DNA from: Penaeus vannamei
Lineage: Eukaryota; Arthropoda; Malacostraca; Decapoda; Penaeidae
Reading direction: 5' to 3'
Assembly (NCBI RefSeq): GCF_042767895.1
Contig: NC_091571.1
Location: 19,189,779 to 19,253,778, forward strand
DNA length: 64,000 bases
The notes under the pieces were generated by a model that searched no databases, was not told where the DNA came from, and saw only the letters and a program-made list of their open reading frames with translations. A program made the translations under genes and the position numbers. This document shows positions 1-12,100 of this stretch, piece by piece; within the stretch, counting starts at the first letter, position 1; every line of letters starts with the position of its first letter.

Positions 1-210
1 GAAAGATATGTATATCAAAACAAAAGAGATTGTGAATGGGGAAAAAAAGCAGGGGAAGGAAGAATCGCATGAATTTTAAAAATTTTTTCTCGTTTTATTT
101 CTTAGGACTTTCTTAAATGAACTTTGAACATGTACAAAAAACATACAAAAAAAAAAAAAACCCCAAAACTGAAAATCCCCCAAAAGGGTGCTACACCCCC
201 ACAACACCCA

Positions 211-213
<3 letters not shown>

Positions 214-263
<50 letters not shown>
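214..263. repeat. (AT)n microsatellite
   Basis: About 50 bp of uninterrupted AT dinucleotide lies directly beside a decayed SINE copy that begins near 281. The preceding ~210 bp hold A-rich and C-rich homopolymers and nothing I can identify. Confidence 0.95.
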
Positions 264-267
<4 letters not shown>

Positions 268-280
268 ATACATATGAATA

Positions 281-497
281 TAAACCTCTCTGTTCGGGTT
301 CCCCCCCGCCAGATCGTAAGGCACCTCTACCCAAAATTCCCAAAACCATTGAAAAAGGTGAAAACCAGGCGCCCCCAAAGCACCATGGTTTTAAACCAAA
401 CTCTGCCCCCAAGGAAAAAGGAGTTTTTACACACAATCCCGTGAGCATTCGGGACTTGTGGAAAGAAAAATAAAACCAAAATCAGATAACCTGAAAT
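281..497 (-). mobile_element. Diverged tRNA-derived SINE copy
   Basis: This stretch aligns over its whole length with the tandem SINE units at 7895-9025. Shared words in order are CCTCTCTGTTCGGG, GCCAGATCGT, AACCAGG, CCATGG, TTTTACACACAATCCC, GTGAGCATTCGGGACTT and CAGATAACCTGA. The tRNA-like head reads on the minus strand. Many C, G and A runs differ in length from the clean copies, so apparent divergence mixes real age with consensus error. It follows an (AT)n tract, and a second related copy lies in the opposite orientation at 697. Confidence 0.75.
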
Positions 498-604
498 TAA
501 TGAAAGAGGGGGAAAAAATCCCCAAATTTTTTACAATAATAACCCCCTCTTTTGGGGATTTGATCGAACCCCAACAGATTTAAAAGGTTAGTTTAAAAAT
601 GGGT

Positions 605-692
605 ATATACATATATATATATTTATATATATATATATATATTATATATATATATATTTATATATATACATATATATTTTGTGTGTGTGTGT
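605..692. repeat. (TA)n followed by (GT)n microsatellite
   Basis: Interrupted TATATA runs extend over about 75 bp and pass into a short GTGTGTGTGTGT tract. This lies directly upstream of a plus-strand SINE-like copy. The interval 498-604 holds no recognisable feature. Confidence 0.9.
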
Positions 693-696
693 ATAG

Positions 697-870
697 AATC
701 ATGTTACTGGGTTATGAAAGAACCGCCTTCGGTTACTTCCCCGCAACGGCGGGGGAGGGTTCGTTTCCCCGATGGAGAGGTTGTGTATTCATTTCAGTGC
801 GTTAGTGCATCACCCCCTCTTTAAATTTGAAAGCACCTCAGGTTTTTATTTAAAACCCCCTTTTTCTATA
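697..870 (+). mobile_element. Second tRNA-SINE-related copy, plus orientation
   Basis: The sequence GGGTTCGTTTCCCC resembles an RNA polymerase III B box. It is followed by GAGAGGTT, GTATTCATT, GCGTTAGTGCATC and CACCTCAGG. These match in order the reverse complement of the 285-bp units at 7895-9025 (GAGAGGTT, ATATTCATG, GCGGTAGTGCATTG, TACCTCAGG). It is more diverged than the copy at 281 and may be another subfamily. The 3' end cannot be placed exactly because homology fades after about 870. Confidence 0.6.
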
Positions 871-2249
871 ATACCAGGCCCACGTATGGAAAAGGCTTTT
901 TAGGGAAAGCAGGGGTCATTGTTACAAACCTTTTTTAATTGGGTTCTGTAACAGGGGAAGGTGTCAGTCTTGCAATTACCTGCCTCCCCCGGCGGAGAGG
1001 GTGTGGGTTAAGAAACCAAACTGAATTTTATCTTTTTTTTTGAGCCGCAAAAGTAATGTCGGGTTCCAGAGTCGTGTGGCAAAGGTTTTGACCCTGCCTC
1101 TTTTTTTTTTTTTTTAATACCCCCCCAACGGGGATGGAAGGGGTTTCGTTTTAAACCACCCGTGGGGTTTATCGTTTTTAAGTGATTTTTTAAAAAATTT
1201 TTTTTGGGTGACGAAGCATGAAAGCCTCGTCTTTTGAGTGGTTGTCCTGGCCGAAAGACCAGTTTTTTGGGAGTCAAACCCCCCAAAACAACCCAAGCCA
1301 GCAACCAGGGGAAAGCCCGCTTCTGGACAAATTAAAAAGGGCAGGACGTCCCCCCAAGATGGCCGCCAGGAACCCCCTCACCCCTGGCATTTCCCCGGGA
1401 CGTCCCCCCCCCTCGGTAAGGCCGCTCCGGCGTTCTGCCTGGACCCAACCCAGGCAAACAGCTGAAAGGGGGCTGGGGCCCCATGGCAAAAGGTTTCCCC
1501 CCAACTCCCCCCTGACGCCTTACTTAGGCGCCACGTCCCCAAGAAGTCCCCACCCCCCAAAAATTTCCCCGCCAGGTTTACCCAACATCGGGAAAAAGGG
1601 AGGGCCAAAAAAACACCCACACCGAGGATGCCCACGGCAAGAACCCAACAGGTTTCCCAGGAAGTAAGACGGGGGTCCCCCCCGTCACGCCGACGACGAA
1701 GCTGTCTCCCCCGAAGTCCAAAAAAGTCCTCCCGGTAAGGCAGGGTGACTCTTGGCGTAAGGAGGGAATTTCGCCCCCCTTTTTTTGGTTAGTTAAGTAA
1801 CTTTTTCCCTTGAGTTTGATTGAGTTTACCCCCGGTTAAAGTTTATCTTGGGGGGGGTGCCGAAAGAGATTTTTTTAAAAGGGGATTCCTCGGGAGTAAA
1901 GTTGATGCGGGGGTTTTGGGTTTTACAGTGTTTTCCTTTGTGGTTTCTCTTTTTTGGTACGTCGCTGAAATTGTGATGTCTAATGTGATGGGGGTGCCTG
2001 ACATTTCGGTAGGTAGTGTGTTAGTGGAGGGCTACTCCCAGTTTGACTTTTGCACTTTTTTTGGCATGTTGGCTTAATCTCCCAGCTCCCGGGAAAATTT
2101 CGTTACCCGTGGATGATGACGCATCCTTCCAGACATGGGGGGGGGGATGGTTTTGGTTTCATTTTGGAATTTTTGTCCAGGTCGCCGGAAGGTGAACCTG
2201 TTAAACCCCCAGACTTGGGTTGGATAAGTGTGATTTCTTTCAATTTTTC
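871..2249. other. Unannotated, homopolymer-distorted sequence
   Basis: I recognise no gene or element in these 1.4 kb. There are long runs of C, G and T (for example the T run near 1102-1115), and short open frames on both strands lack any family signature. The part around 1280-1790 is GC-richer. The distal 3' end of the LINE that starts further right may reach into this interval, but I cannot show it. Confidence 0.5.
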
Positions 2250-2299
2250 TGTTTTTTATTTGGTTTAATGCGGTTTAATCGGCTGTAAGTGATTTTAAA

Positions 2300-5200
2300 G
2301 GGGCTGGATTTGGGTGCAAAAGCCCCCAAAGATCATTGGTTTCCCAATCCGACATGATAAGGGAAACCACATTATTCGGGCTGTCTTGCCTTTTTTGAGT
2401 CAGCTGTTGTAGCTTGAACAGAGTTGATGTTTTCTAAGAATTGTCCCCAAAGGGGGGACAGTTCTGTAAAGGGGGTGAATGGCAAGGGGAGGGGGTCCGT
2501 GAAAAGGGGGGCATCTGTAGATTTGTACGAAGAGCCCCAAAATCAATGCTGATCGAATGGCGAACAGTTCTGCCTGGAGGATGGAGGAAACATTGTTAGT
2601 CTCGATGCCCCGGGATAGTCCCCCTAAAAGGGAAAAGACTCCGGGTCTGCCTGATTTCCCGGGTCAAAAGCCCATCAGTGTAGATGACAGTAGTGTTTCT
2701 GTCATTCTCAAATGAAGAGGAAACTCTCGAGACTTGCAGGGCCCGGGGAGCAAAATTTTTCTTGGGCTCAGGGGACTGTTAATTAGAACAGCTGCAAATG
2801 GTGGTTCCCCCGGTTTGGTTTTGCATATCCTGGTGTGGGGCATCAATGCCGCGGGACAATAGAGGGAAGGGGGTTGGGAAAAGGGGTGACGCTTGATGGA
2901 TTTCATGATGCCAGGGAAGATCGGGCATGAGGGGGGGGTCTAGGATCCTCTTAGAGAATCTCCCAAGGGCTGTCTGTGATTGGAGACTATCTTGCAGACA
3001 TGACCTGCAACAATCTTTGGATTCTTATTTTAGGGGGGAAAAACTTGGGCCCCCAGACGAGGTTCACGAGGGGGCGTCCCCCTAGGGGGCCCCAGGATGA
3101 TCAAGCATGCATTGTTTTGGGTGGTTTTTGTTTTTTAACCCCGGGGTGGGGTGAGAGACAGTAGGGGAAAAAGGGGCTGTAGTCTATGAGCGACCGGATA
3201 GCGTTACGTAGAATGATCTTAAAAGGGAACCCCGCTCCCAATCTTGTTGAGGGTGGAAAAATCGTAAAATATTGATTCTTTCTTTGGTTTTTTCCCGGTT
3301 TTTTTTTGGAAAAAGGAACATTTTTTGGTTTTTGAGAATGTTCCAAGGCATTTTGGGGGACCCATTCTATCTTGTTGGTTTTTTAATTTCAGAAGGTTTG
3401 GGAAGAAGGTCTGATTTGAGAGCGTTCGTCTTGTTTGAGTTTAACTTTAAATCCTAGGGGGTGACATTTTTTGGTTATGAGATCAAAAGCTTGCTGAGCA
3501 AAGAGGAATCATCAGTTGGAGGTTTACATAGGGGAAAAAATTTTGGCTGGAGGGGAAGGGGAAGGGGTTCTGCTATGAGGGATGGAAAAGGAAAAGGGGC
3601 AAAATCCCTTCCTTGGGGGGTTTCCCTTTTAAAAACCGAAAACTTTTAAAAGGCCCTGGGAAACTTTACTCTTTTTCCCCCGGAAAAAAGAAAAGGGAGT
3701 CATTAAATGGGGGAATATTTCCCCGAATTTTTTGAAAAAAAGGATTGCAAGACTTCCTTTTCTGAAATTCGAAGGCCTTAGGTTCAAGGAAAACCCGAAA
3801 ACCAAAACTTTTTTCCCTCAGGGTTATTTGCGGCGAGGGTTTTTTTATTCCAAGCCCCTTTCAGTAATTAAAACTTCTTTTCAGGATGGGGGGACTTTGT
3901 GTTTAGTCTTTTAAATGGGTCGTTCCATTGTTTTTCTAAGGCATGATAACAATGATATGGGGCGGTAGGGGAGGTGTGGGTTTTTTGGGAAAAGGGTGAA
4001 ATTTTGGGTTTTTCCCTTTGGGGCGGGTCGGCCTGAGGTGAGTGAAACGCAAAAGGTTGGGATCTGCATGAGTGCATGATCGCCCAAAGGGGATTGAGCA
4101 TAGAGCAAGAAAACCCTTTCTATCCCTGGGGCTGTTTCCTTGCTGGTTTTGATGACTTTTTTATCTCATGCAGGTAAATGGGGCCCTCGAGGTCTGAGGG
4201 GGGGAGCAAAGCAGGGGGATACCGGGGTTCACGGTGATGTGGGGGAATTTTGGGTTCCGGAGGGTGGATCGTGGTAACTGTGTTTACTACTTTTAGCAAA
4301 GGATTTGGGTGAGATCGTTTGCAACCCGCAATGGCTGGGGTGACTAAATTGTTTTTTTTGTTTGCCCGAGACTTTTTAAGTTTCGTCCATAGATCATGGA
4401 AAGTGTGAGCATTTAGGGATTCACACCATTTTAACCAAAAGTTTGGGGCGGTTTCTTGAATTTCTTTGCAATCAAATTGGGGCCGTTGGGAAAGGGTTTT
4501 AAGAAGGAGGGGGGGGAAAAATCTGTTTGAGTTTTTTTTTCAATACGATGAACGGTTTTTGTTCACCCGGGCTCTATCGTTGTAAAACCAACCGTTTTTG
4601 TGAGTGAAGACATTGGGTACTTTGGGAATGGCTTGGGTTAAGTTTGGGGGAGGGGGGCCAATTCTTTTTTTTGGTCTTCTAAATCATGAGTTTGGGACGT
4701 GAAATTTCCCCCATTCTTCCATCATGAAAAAATTGTGCTAACCGCTCTCCCCGGGAAATTCCCCGTGGTTTGGGGAGCACCTCTGTAGACGAGGTAGGTC
4801 AACGGATGGTGGATGCAAAGTGATCAGAGGTTAAGTATGGATGTAGAGACCAGGTTGTTAAAGGTAGTAATGACGGGAGACGAAGGGAGGTCTAGGGGCC
4901 CCTCTGGGTGTGGACACGTGTTTGTTGGGGAAAAGGAGGTTTGGGAAAAGGGCCCGGAGACCCGGTTAAGATGTTTCCGGGGCCCTGCATAATCGTGGGG
5001 GCAAGGGGGACAACGGTTGTTCCAAATCGGACAGTGAGCATTAAAAATCCCCCCCACTATGGGCGGGGGCTACTAACAGCAGCAAATAGGTGATCTAATT
5101 TGAGGGGTTTCACCTAGTCTGGGGGGGCGATATATATTGAAAAAACGAATTTGGTGTTTTGGGGATATAGTGACACCAAAATTTCACTTCTTGGGCCACA

Positions 5201-5492
5201 GGGAAACAGTTATCCGGAAAATGGCCTTGGATGTTTTCTGGGCAGTGGTTATCCCCCGCTACGACTTTTGGGTGTAGGAATTTATGGGGAAACCTTTTTA
5301 GTTCGGGGTGGTGATTTGTGGCAGAGTTTCTTGCAGCAGAACGACATCGTAACGTTGTTCGGCGAGTGCAAGTGTGAGTAGAGGTAACTTGGCTCGAAAA
5401 CCAAGGATATTCCACTGAAGGAGTTTGATCTTTTCTTCTGCATTTGGGTTATTGGCCATCGTCGGAGTCAGTACTGAAGTTAGAGTTTGCAT
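2300..5492 (-). pseudogene. LINE-1 ORF2 remnant (endonuclease, reverse transcriptase, RNase H)
   Basis: ORF2 nicks the target DNA, copies the element RNA and removes the RNA strand. The endonuclease starts with LLQWNILGFRAKLPLL and VVLLQETL near 5430-5310, and FNAHCPIWN near 5045 is its metal-binding region. RT motif YRPISLLSCL lies near 3985-3955. A GFCPFSF-like block near 3600 matches the usual PQGSxLSPFLF. The normal YVDDLQL active site near 3520 reads as YVNLQLM, so the paired aspartates are missing. TKKCHPLGFKVKL and LRNAIRSLIDYSP follow. RNase H is marked by VIYTDG near 2685 and LQAELFAIRSALI near 2560. Many single-base frameshifts fall in T, A, C or G runs, so some damage may be assembly error; the loss of a codon in the active site is not explained that way. 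Confidence 0.8.
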
Positions 5493-5670
5493 AATCGTTC
5501 GGGGGAGGTCCGTTAGGTATGTGGATTACCGGTGGAGTTCCGTCTTTGAAGACTGAACAGTGATCGGGTGGAGGGTTGGAAAGTTAGGATCAAAATCCTC
5601 AACCTCATCATTTGCGGTTTGGTTGTCGTGGAATGCTGGTTCAGTTGAGGTCCTGCTCAAGAGAGAGCAA

Positions 5671-6610
5671 CTACTCTTCTTGAGTTTTTCGCTTCAGAGG
5701 ATAATCTCCTGAAACATTTCCTTGTGAGAGTCCTTCTGAAAGTGTGGATTCGGTGTCATGGAGACACCGCAGACAAGGTGAGGTTTTATGGTTGGATGGC
5801 TCGTTGGTTCTTAAAGAAGTACCAGGAGCATCTTCAGGTGGCATAGCTTGCGCGATGTTGGGTTCGGCAGCTGATTCCGAGTGCCGCGTCTGAGGTTCCT
5901 GCAATTTCTGCAGGTTTGACATTGAGAATGGTCTGTATAGCCGTTTGTATGTTTTCTCGGTTGGCGTGCTTCCAACAAGGGCGAAGCCATCTGCAGGATT
6001 GTGGTTAAGAACTCCATATCTTGGGAGTTGTTAGCAGTGCCGCAACCAGTGCATTTACTGGACGGGAGGATTACAGGGAGAAGGATGCTGTTTAGTTAAA
6101 GGGTCTTGGCCATGTGGATTTGATGGCAGAGGAATAAAGTCGAGATGTAGAGGGAGAGTCAGCCGGGGAACTGGTGTTCCATGTATGAATCTTTCTTGTG
6201 AAAGTCCTAGGAGGCCGTTGGTCTGATGAGAGAGCTACTTTAGAAGGAGGACAAGACGTTGGAGCCTCTCTGGGCATTTTGGTTCCAAGCATGATGGGAG
6301 TCCCCACAATTGGGACACTTGGCAGTGGTAGGGTAATCCTTCTTCAGTTTTGTAATGCATAAGTCTGTGAGTGGGGTTCAGAACAGACTCCACATCTAGC
6401 CTTACTTCTGCATTTCGAAACGTGGTGGTCGAAGCGTTGGCACTTCCACACCTGATAGGTTCTGGTAGTACTCCTAAGTCGGAAGGTTCCAAATATACCC
6501 AATTGGAGCTCTGTTGGAGGATCACCCAAAACAGTGACAAGAACTTGACGAGTTTTTCCTAGACGGACGAGCAATAAGGCGTGAGGCAGAGTCGATGAGA
6601 GTGTTCTCAA
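5671..6610 (-). pseudogene. LINE-1 ORF1 (gag-like, zinc-knuckle) remnant
   Basis: ORF1 proteins of this group bind element RNA to form the ribonucleoprotein that is reverse-transcribed. The frame opening at 6610 contains KCQRFDHHVSKC, then CGVCSEPHS, a decayed zinc-knuckle pair whose expected first cysteine is replaced. A frame change then gives CPNCGDSHHAWN near 6310-6270, a further knuckle. No single frame covers the region, so a working protein cannot be made from it as assembled. Downstream toward 5671 the frames are short and rich in Ser, Thr and Pro, like the C-terminal tail of such gags. It lies just upstream of the endonuclease frame, as expected for ORF1. Assignment to this family is by motif only. 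Confidence 0.7.
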
Positions 6611-6978
6611 GAGACTAAGTGGGAACTAAGCGGATAACCTCGAGAACCATCTTGATTTTCTTGGGTGGACGGCAGTATGGGGAAAGATTGATGGTCTTTC
6701 CAGTGCTGAGTACTTTGGTATTGTCTAGGATCTGAAGAGAATCTGGATTACTGGTTTAAGAATGTAATCTCCTTTGTTGCTGATGTTGGTGGAAACTTTC
6801 AGTGAGGGAAAGTCCTTCTCCAGAGCCAACAAGGCTTCAATGGAGGTAGGAAAGTCTTCATTGGTGGAGATTATGTAGCTGGTGGAGGACGGTGAGATGA
6901 GGGGGTTGGGGAGAGGGTTCGTTGTTTAAGCCTGGAGGATCCCCGGGGACCCCTTTCTCCTCAGGGGGAACATAAAAA

Positions 6979-7478
6979 NNNNNNNNNNNNNNNNNNNNNN
7001 NNNNNNNNNNNNNNNNNNNNNNNNNNNNNNNNNNNNNNNNNNNNNNNNNNNNNNNNNNNNNNNNNNNNNNNNNNNNNNNNNNNNNNNNNNNNNNNNNNNN
7101 NNNNNNNNNNNNNNNNNNNNNNNNNNNNNNNNNNNNNNNNNNNNNNNNNNNNNNNNNNNNNNNNNNNNNNNNNNNNNNNNNNNNNNNNNNNNNNNNNNNN
7201 NNNNNNNNNNNNNNNNNNNNNNNNNNNNNNNNNNNNNNNNNNNNNNNNNNNNNNNNNNNNNNNNNNNNNNNNNNNNNNNNNNNNNNNNNNNNNNNNNNNN
7301 NNNNNNNNNNNNNNNNNNNNNNNNNNNNNNNNNNNNNNNNNNNNNNNNNNNNNNNNNNNNNNNNNNNNNNNNNNNNNNNNNNNNNNNNNNNNNNNNNNNN
7401 NNNNNNNNNNNNNNNNNNNNNNNNNNNNNNNNNNNNNNNNNNNNNNNNNNNNNNNNNNNNNNNNNNNNNNNNNNNNNN
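6979..7478. other. 500-N scaffold gap
   Basis: Exactly 500 N bases separate the damaged LINE on the left from the satellite domain on the right. A round 500 is a conventional scaffolding placeholder, so the true distance is unknown and the two sides may not be neighbours at this spacing. Confidence 0.99.
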
Positions 7479-7894
7479 ATAATAATTATAATTGCCGTGT
7501 TATAATTACTTATATTATTATTTCTGTTACAATTGTCGTTATTATTATCATTAGGAAAATCATTAGAATAGTGTCGATTATTGCTATTATATCAATTATT
7601 AGGCAAATCATCATTATATAATTATTGTATAATTATTGTCATTATTATTGTCCTAATTGCTCTCATAATTATCATTATTATCGTCATTATTGATTCGGTT
7701 ATATTCAAAATCATCATAATTAGCAGAATTATTGCAAAGATCATCATAATCATCCTTTAAACTCGAAAATAGGGGGTTTTCGACTCATCTCTCCAAAGGC
7801 TAGATTTTCGCTAGATTTCGCCGGTTTTTCGACTTTTGAGATTTTTCTACTTTTAGCCTTTTTCTCATTATAGATGGGCTTTATAATGATAATT

Positions 7895-9025
7895 ATGAAA
7901 GATGGAAACAATGCACTACCGCATTTTTATCATGAATATATAAACCTCTCTGTTCGGGGATCGATCCCGCGCCGCCAGATCGTGAAGCGACTGTTCTATC
8001 CATTCCTCCACCACTCACTCTAAAAGGATTGTGCAACCAGGTGCCATCTAGCGCCATGGATTTTACCTAACTACTCATACCTGAGTAAGTATAGCGAGAT
8101 TTTACACACAATCCCCGTGAGCATTCGGGACTTATGGAGAGCAGATCAAACCCCAAATCAGATAACCTGAGGTATATTAATGAAAGATGGAAACAATGCA
8201 CTACCGCATTTTTATCATGAATATATAAACCTCTCTGTTCGGGGATCGATCCCGCGCCGCCAGATCGTGAAGCGACTGCTCTATCCATTCCTCCACCACT
8301 CACTCTAAAAGGATTGTGCAACCAGGTGCCATCTAGCGCCATGGATTTTACCTAACTACTCATACCTGAGTAAGTATAGCGAGATTTTACACACAATCCC
8401 CGTGAGCATTCGGGACTTATGGAGAGCAGATCAAACCCCAAATCAGATAACCTGAGGTATATTAATGAAAGATGGAAACAATGCACTACCGCATTTTTAT
8501 CATGAATATATAAACCTCTCTGTTCGGGGATCGATCCCGCGCCGCCAGATCGTGAAGCGACTGCTCTATCCATTCCTCCACCACTCACTCTAAAAAGATT
8601 GTGCAACCAGGTGCCATCTAGCGCCATGGATTTTACCTAACTACTCATACCTGAGTAAGTATAGCGAGATTTTACACACAATCCCCGTGAGCATTCGGGA
8701 CTTTTGGAGAGCAGATCAAACCCCAAATCAGATAACCTGAGGTATATTAATGAAAGATGGAAACAATGCACTACCGCATTTTTATCATGAATATATAAAC
8801 CTCTCTGTTCGGGGATCGATCCCGCGCCGCCAGATCGTGAAGCGACTGCTCTATCCATTCCTCCACCACTCACTCTAAAAGGATTGTGCAACCAGGTGCC
8901 ATCTAGCGCCATGGATTTTACCTAACTACTCATACCTGAGTAAGTATAGCGAGATTTTACACACAATCCACGTGAGCATTCGGGACTTATGGAGAGCAGA
9001 TCAGATAACCTGAGGTATATTAATG
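7895..9025 (-). mobile_element. Tandem array of four tRNA-derived SINE units (285-bp period)
   Basis: Four almost identical 285-bp units follow head to tail; the same segment recurs at 8067, 8352 and 8637. On the minus strand each unit carries TGGATAGAGCAG (A-box-like) and GGATCGATCCC (B-box-like, near the GGTTCGANNCC consensus) about 23 bp apart, the signature of a tRNA-derived head. Units differ by only a few bases; the last one lacks about 17 bp near 9001. About 90 codons stay open in each unit, but this is not a credible gene. The array sits inside a satellite A monomer and has replaced roughly 350 bp of it. SINEs normally insert singly, so this looks like a SINE that became a local tandem repeat. 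Confidence 0.85.
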
Positions 9026-9162
9026 ATTATTGTCCTAATTGCTCTCATAATTATCATTATTATCATTATTGTCATTATTGATTCGGTTTTCATCAAAATC
9101 ATCATAATTAGCAGAATTATTGCTAAGATCATCATAAACATCCTTTAAACTCGAAAAAGAGG

Positions 9163-12100
9163 GTTTTCGACTCATTTCTGCAAAGGCTGTATTTCGCTAG
9201 ATTTTGCCGGTTTTTCGACTTTTGGGATTTTTCTACTTTTAGCCTTTTTCTCATTATAGATGGGCTTTCTAATGATAATTATCATCATTATTGTCATTAT
9301 CATCATCATTATTATCATTACTGTCATTATCGCCCTAATCACCCTTAATATAGTCATTATAATAATCATCATCTTAATTATTAATGTCATTTTCATCATT
9401 ATAATTATTTTAATAATGATAATGAAAATAATGATAATTCTTGTAATAATAACAACAATAATAAGGATTATAATAACAATAATAACCGTGTTATAATTAC
9501 TTCTATTATTAATTCTCTTATCATTGTCGTTATTATTATTAGGAAAACCATTAGAATAGTGTTGATTATTGCTATTATTGCAATTATTAGGCAAATCATC
9601 ATTATAATTATTATTGTATAATTATCATAATTATTGTCTTAATTACTCTCATAATTATCATTATTATCGTCATTATTGTCATTATTGATGGGGTTATCAT
9701 CAAAATCATAATAATTAGCAGAATTATTGCTAAGATCATCATAATCATCCTTTAAACTCGAAAAAGGGGGGTTTTCGACTCACCTCTCCAAAGGCTATAT
9801 TTCGCAAGATTTCGCCGGTTTTTCGACTTTTGGGATTTTTCTACTTTTAGCCTTTTTCTTATTATAGATGGGCTTTATAATGATAATTATCATCATTATT
9901 GTCATTATCACCATCATTATTATCATTACTGTCATTATCGCCCTAATTACCCTTAATATAGTTATTATAATGATCAATATCTTAATTATTAATGTCATTT
10001 TCATCATTATAATTATTTTAATAATGATAATGACAATAATGATAATTCTGGAAATAATAACAACAATAATAAGGATTATAATAACAATAATAGCCGTATT
10101 AAAATTACTTCTATTATTATTTCTGTTATCATTGTCGTTATTATTATTAGGAAAACCATTAGAATAGTGTTGATTATTACTATTATTGCAATTATTAGGC
10201 AAATCATCATTATAATTATTATTGTATAATTATTATCATAATTATTGTCCTAATATCTCTCATAATTATCATTATTATCGTCATTATTGTCATTATTGAT
10301 GGGGTTATCATCAAAATCATCGTAATTAGCAGAATTATTGCTAAGATCATCATAATCATCCTTTAAACTCGAAAAAGAGGGTTTTCGACTGACTTCTCCA
10401 AAGGCTATATTTCACAAGATTTCGCTGCTTTTTCGACTTTTGGGAATTTTCTATTTTTAGCCTTTTTCTTATTATAGATGGGCTTTATAATGATAATTAT
10501 CATCATTATTGTCATTATCACCATCATTATTATCATTACTGTCATTATCGCCCTAATCACCCTTAATATAGTCCTTATAATAATCATCTTAATTATTAAT
10601 GTCATTTTCATCATTATAATTATTTTAATAATGATAATGACAAAAAAGATAATTCTGGAAATAATAACAACAATAATAAGGATTATTATAACAATAATAG
10701 CCGTGTTAAAATTACTTCTATTATTATTTCTGTTATTATTGTCGTTATTATTATTAGGAAAAACAGAATAGTGTTGATTATTGCTATCATTGCAATTATT
10801 AGGCAAATCGTCATTATAAGTATCATTGTATAAATACTATCATAATTGTCCTAATTACTCTCGTAATTATGATTATTATCGTCATTATTGTCATTACTGA
10901 TGGGGTTATCATCAAAATCATCATAATTAGCAAAATCATTGCTAAGATCATCAAAATCATCCTCTAAACTCGAAAATAGGGGGTTTTCGACTCATCTCTC
11001 CAAAGGCTGTATTTCGCTAGATTTTGCCGGTTTTTCGACTTTTGAGATTTTTCTACTTTTAGCCTTTTTCTCATTATAGATGGGCTTTCTAATGATAATT
11101 ATCATCATTATTGTCATTATCATCATCATTATTATCATTACTGTCATTATCGCCCTAATCACCCTTAATATAGTCATTATAATAATCATCATCTTAATTA
11201 TTAATGTCATTTTCATAATTATAATTATTTTAATAATGATAATGAAAATAATGATAATTCTTGTAATAATAACAACAATAATAAGGATTATAATAACAAT
11301 AATAGCCGTGTTAAAATTACTTCTATTATTAATTCTCTTATCATTGTCGTTATTATTATTAGGAAAACCATTAGAATAGTGTAGATTATTGCTATTATTG
11401 CAATTATTAGGCAAATCATCATTATAATTATTATTGTATAATTATCATAATTATTGTCTTAATTACTCTCATAATTATCATTATTATCGTCATTATTGTC
11501 ATTATTGATGGGGTTATCATCAAAATCATAATAATTAGCAGAATTATTGCTAAGATCATCATAATCATCCTTTAAACTCGAAAAAGGGGGGTTTTCGACT
11601 CACCTCTCCAAAGGCTATATTTCGCAAGATTTCGCCGGTTTTTCGACTTTTGGGATTTTTCTACTTTTAGCCTTTTTCTTATTATAGATGGGCTTTATAA
11701 TGATAATTATCATCATTATTGTCATTATCACCATCATTATTATCATTACTGTCATTATCGCCCTAATCACCCTTAATATAGTTATTATAATGATCAATAT
11801 CTTAATTATTAATGTCATTTTCATCATTATAATTATTTTAATAATGATAATGACAATAATGATAATTCTGGAAATAATAACAACAATAATAAGGATTATA
11901 ATAACAATAATAGCCGTATTAAAATTACTTCTATTATTATTTCTGTTATCATTGTCGTTATTATTATTAGGAAAACCATTAGAATAGTGTTGATTATTAC
12001 TATTATTGCAATTATTAGGCAAATCATCATTATAATTATTATTGTATAATTATTATCATAATTATTGTCCTAATATCTCTCATAATTATCATTATCGTCA

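Larger units (their letters stand above)
2250..6960 (-). mobile_element. LINE-1: degraded APE-type non-LTR retrotransposon with RNase H
   Basis: Read on the minus strand, the remnants of one long element occur in the correct order: a gag-like ORF1 with zinc knuckles (6610-5671), an endonuclease start (near 5430), the endonuclease GGDFNAH-like site (near 5055), reverse transcriptase (about 4000-3100) and RNase H (about 2720-2300). This order plus a terminal RNase H domain fits the I/Jockey/R1 group; I cannot resolve the clade. Every domain is broken by frameshifts, many at homopolymers. The 5' side runs into the scaffold gap, so the start is unknown, and the 3' end is approximate. No target-site duplication could be found. 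Confidence 0.8.

Noticed and set aside
8067..8912. Three identical 91-codon minus-strand frames as a repeated gene
   Set aside because: They run across the SINE unit including its tRNA-like head and have no family signature.
7895..9025. A CRISPR array or a tRNA gene cluster
   Set aside because: Units are contiguous 285-bp tandem repeats without unique spacers, and the tRNA-like part has a degenerate B box and no full cloverleaf; a SINE explains it better.
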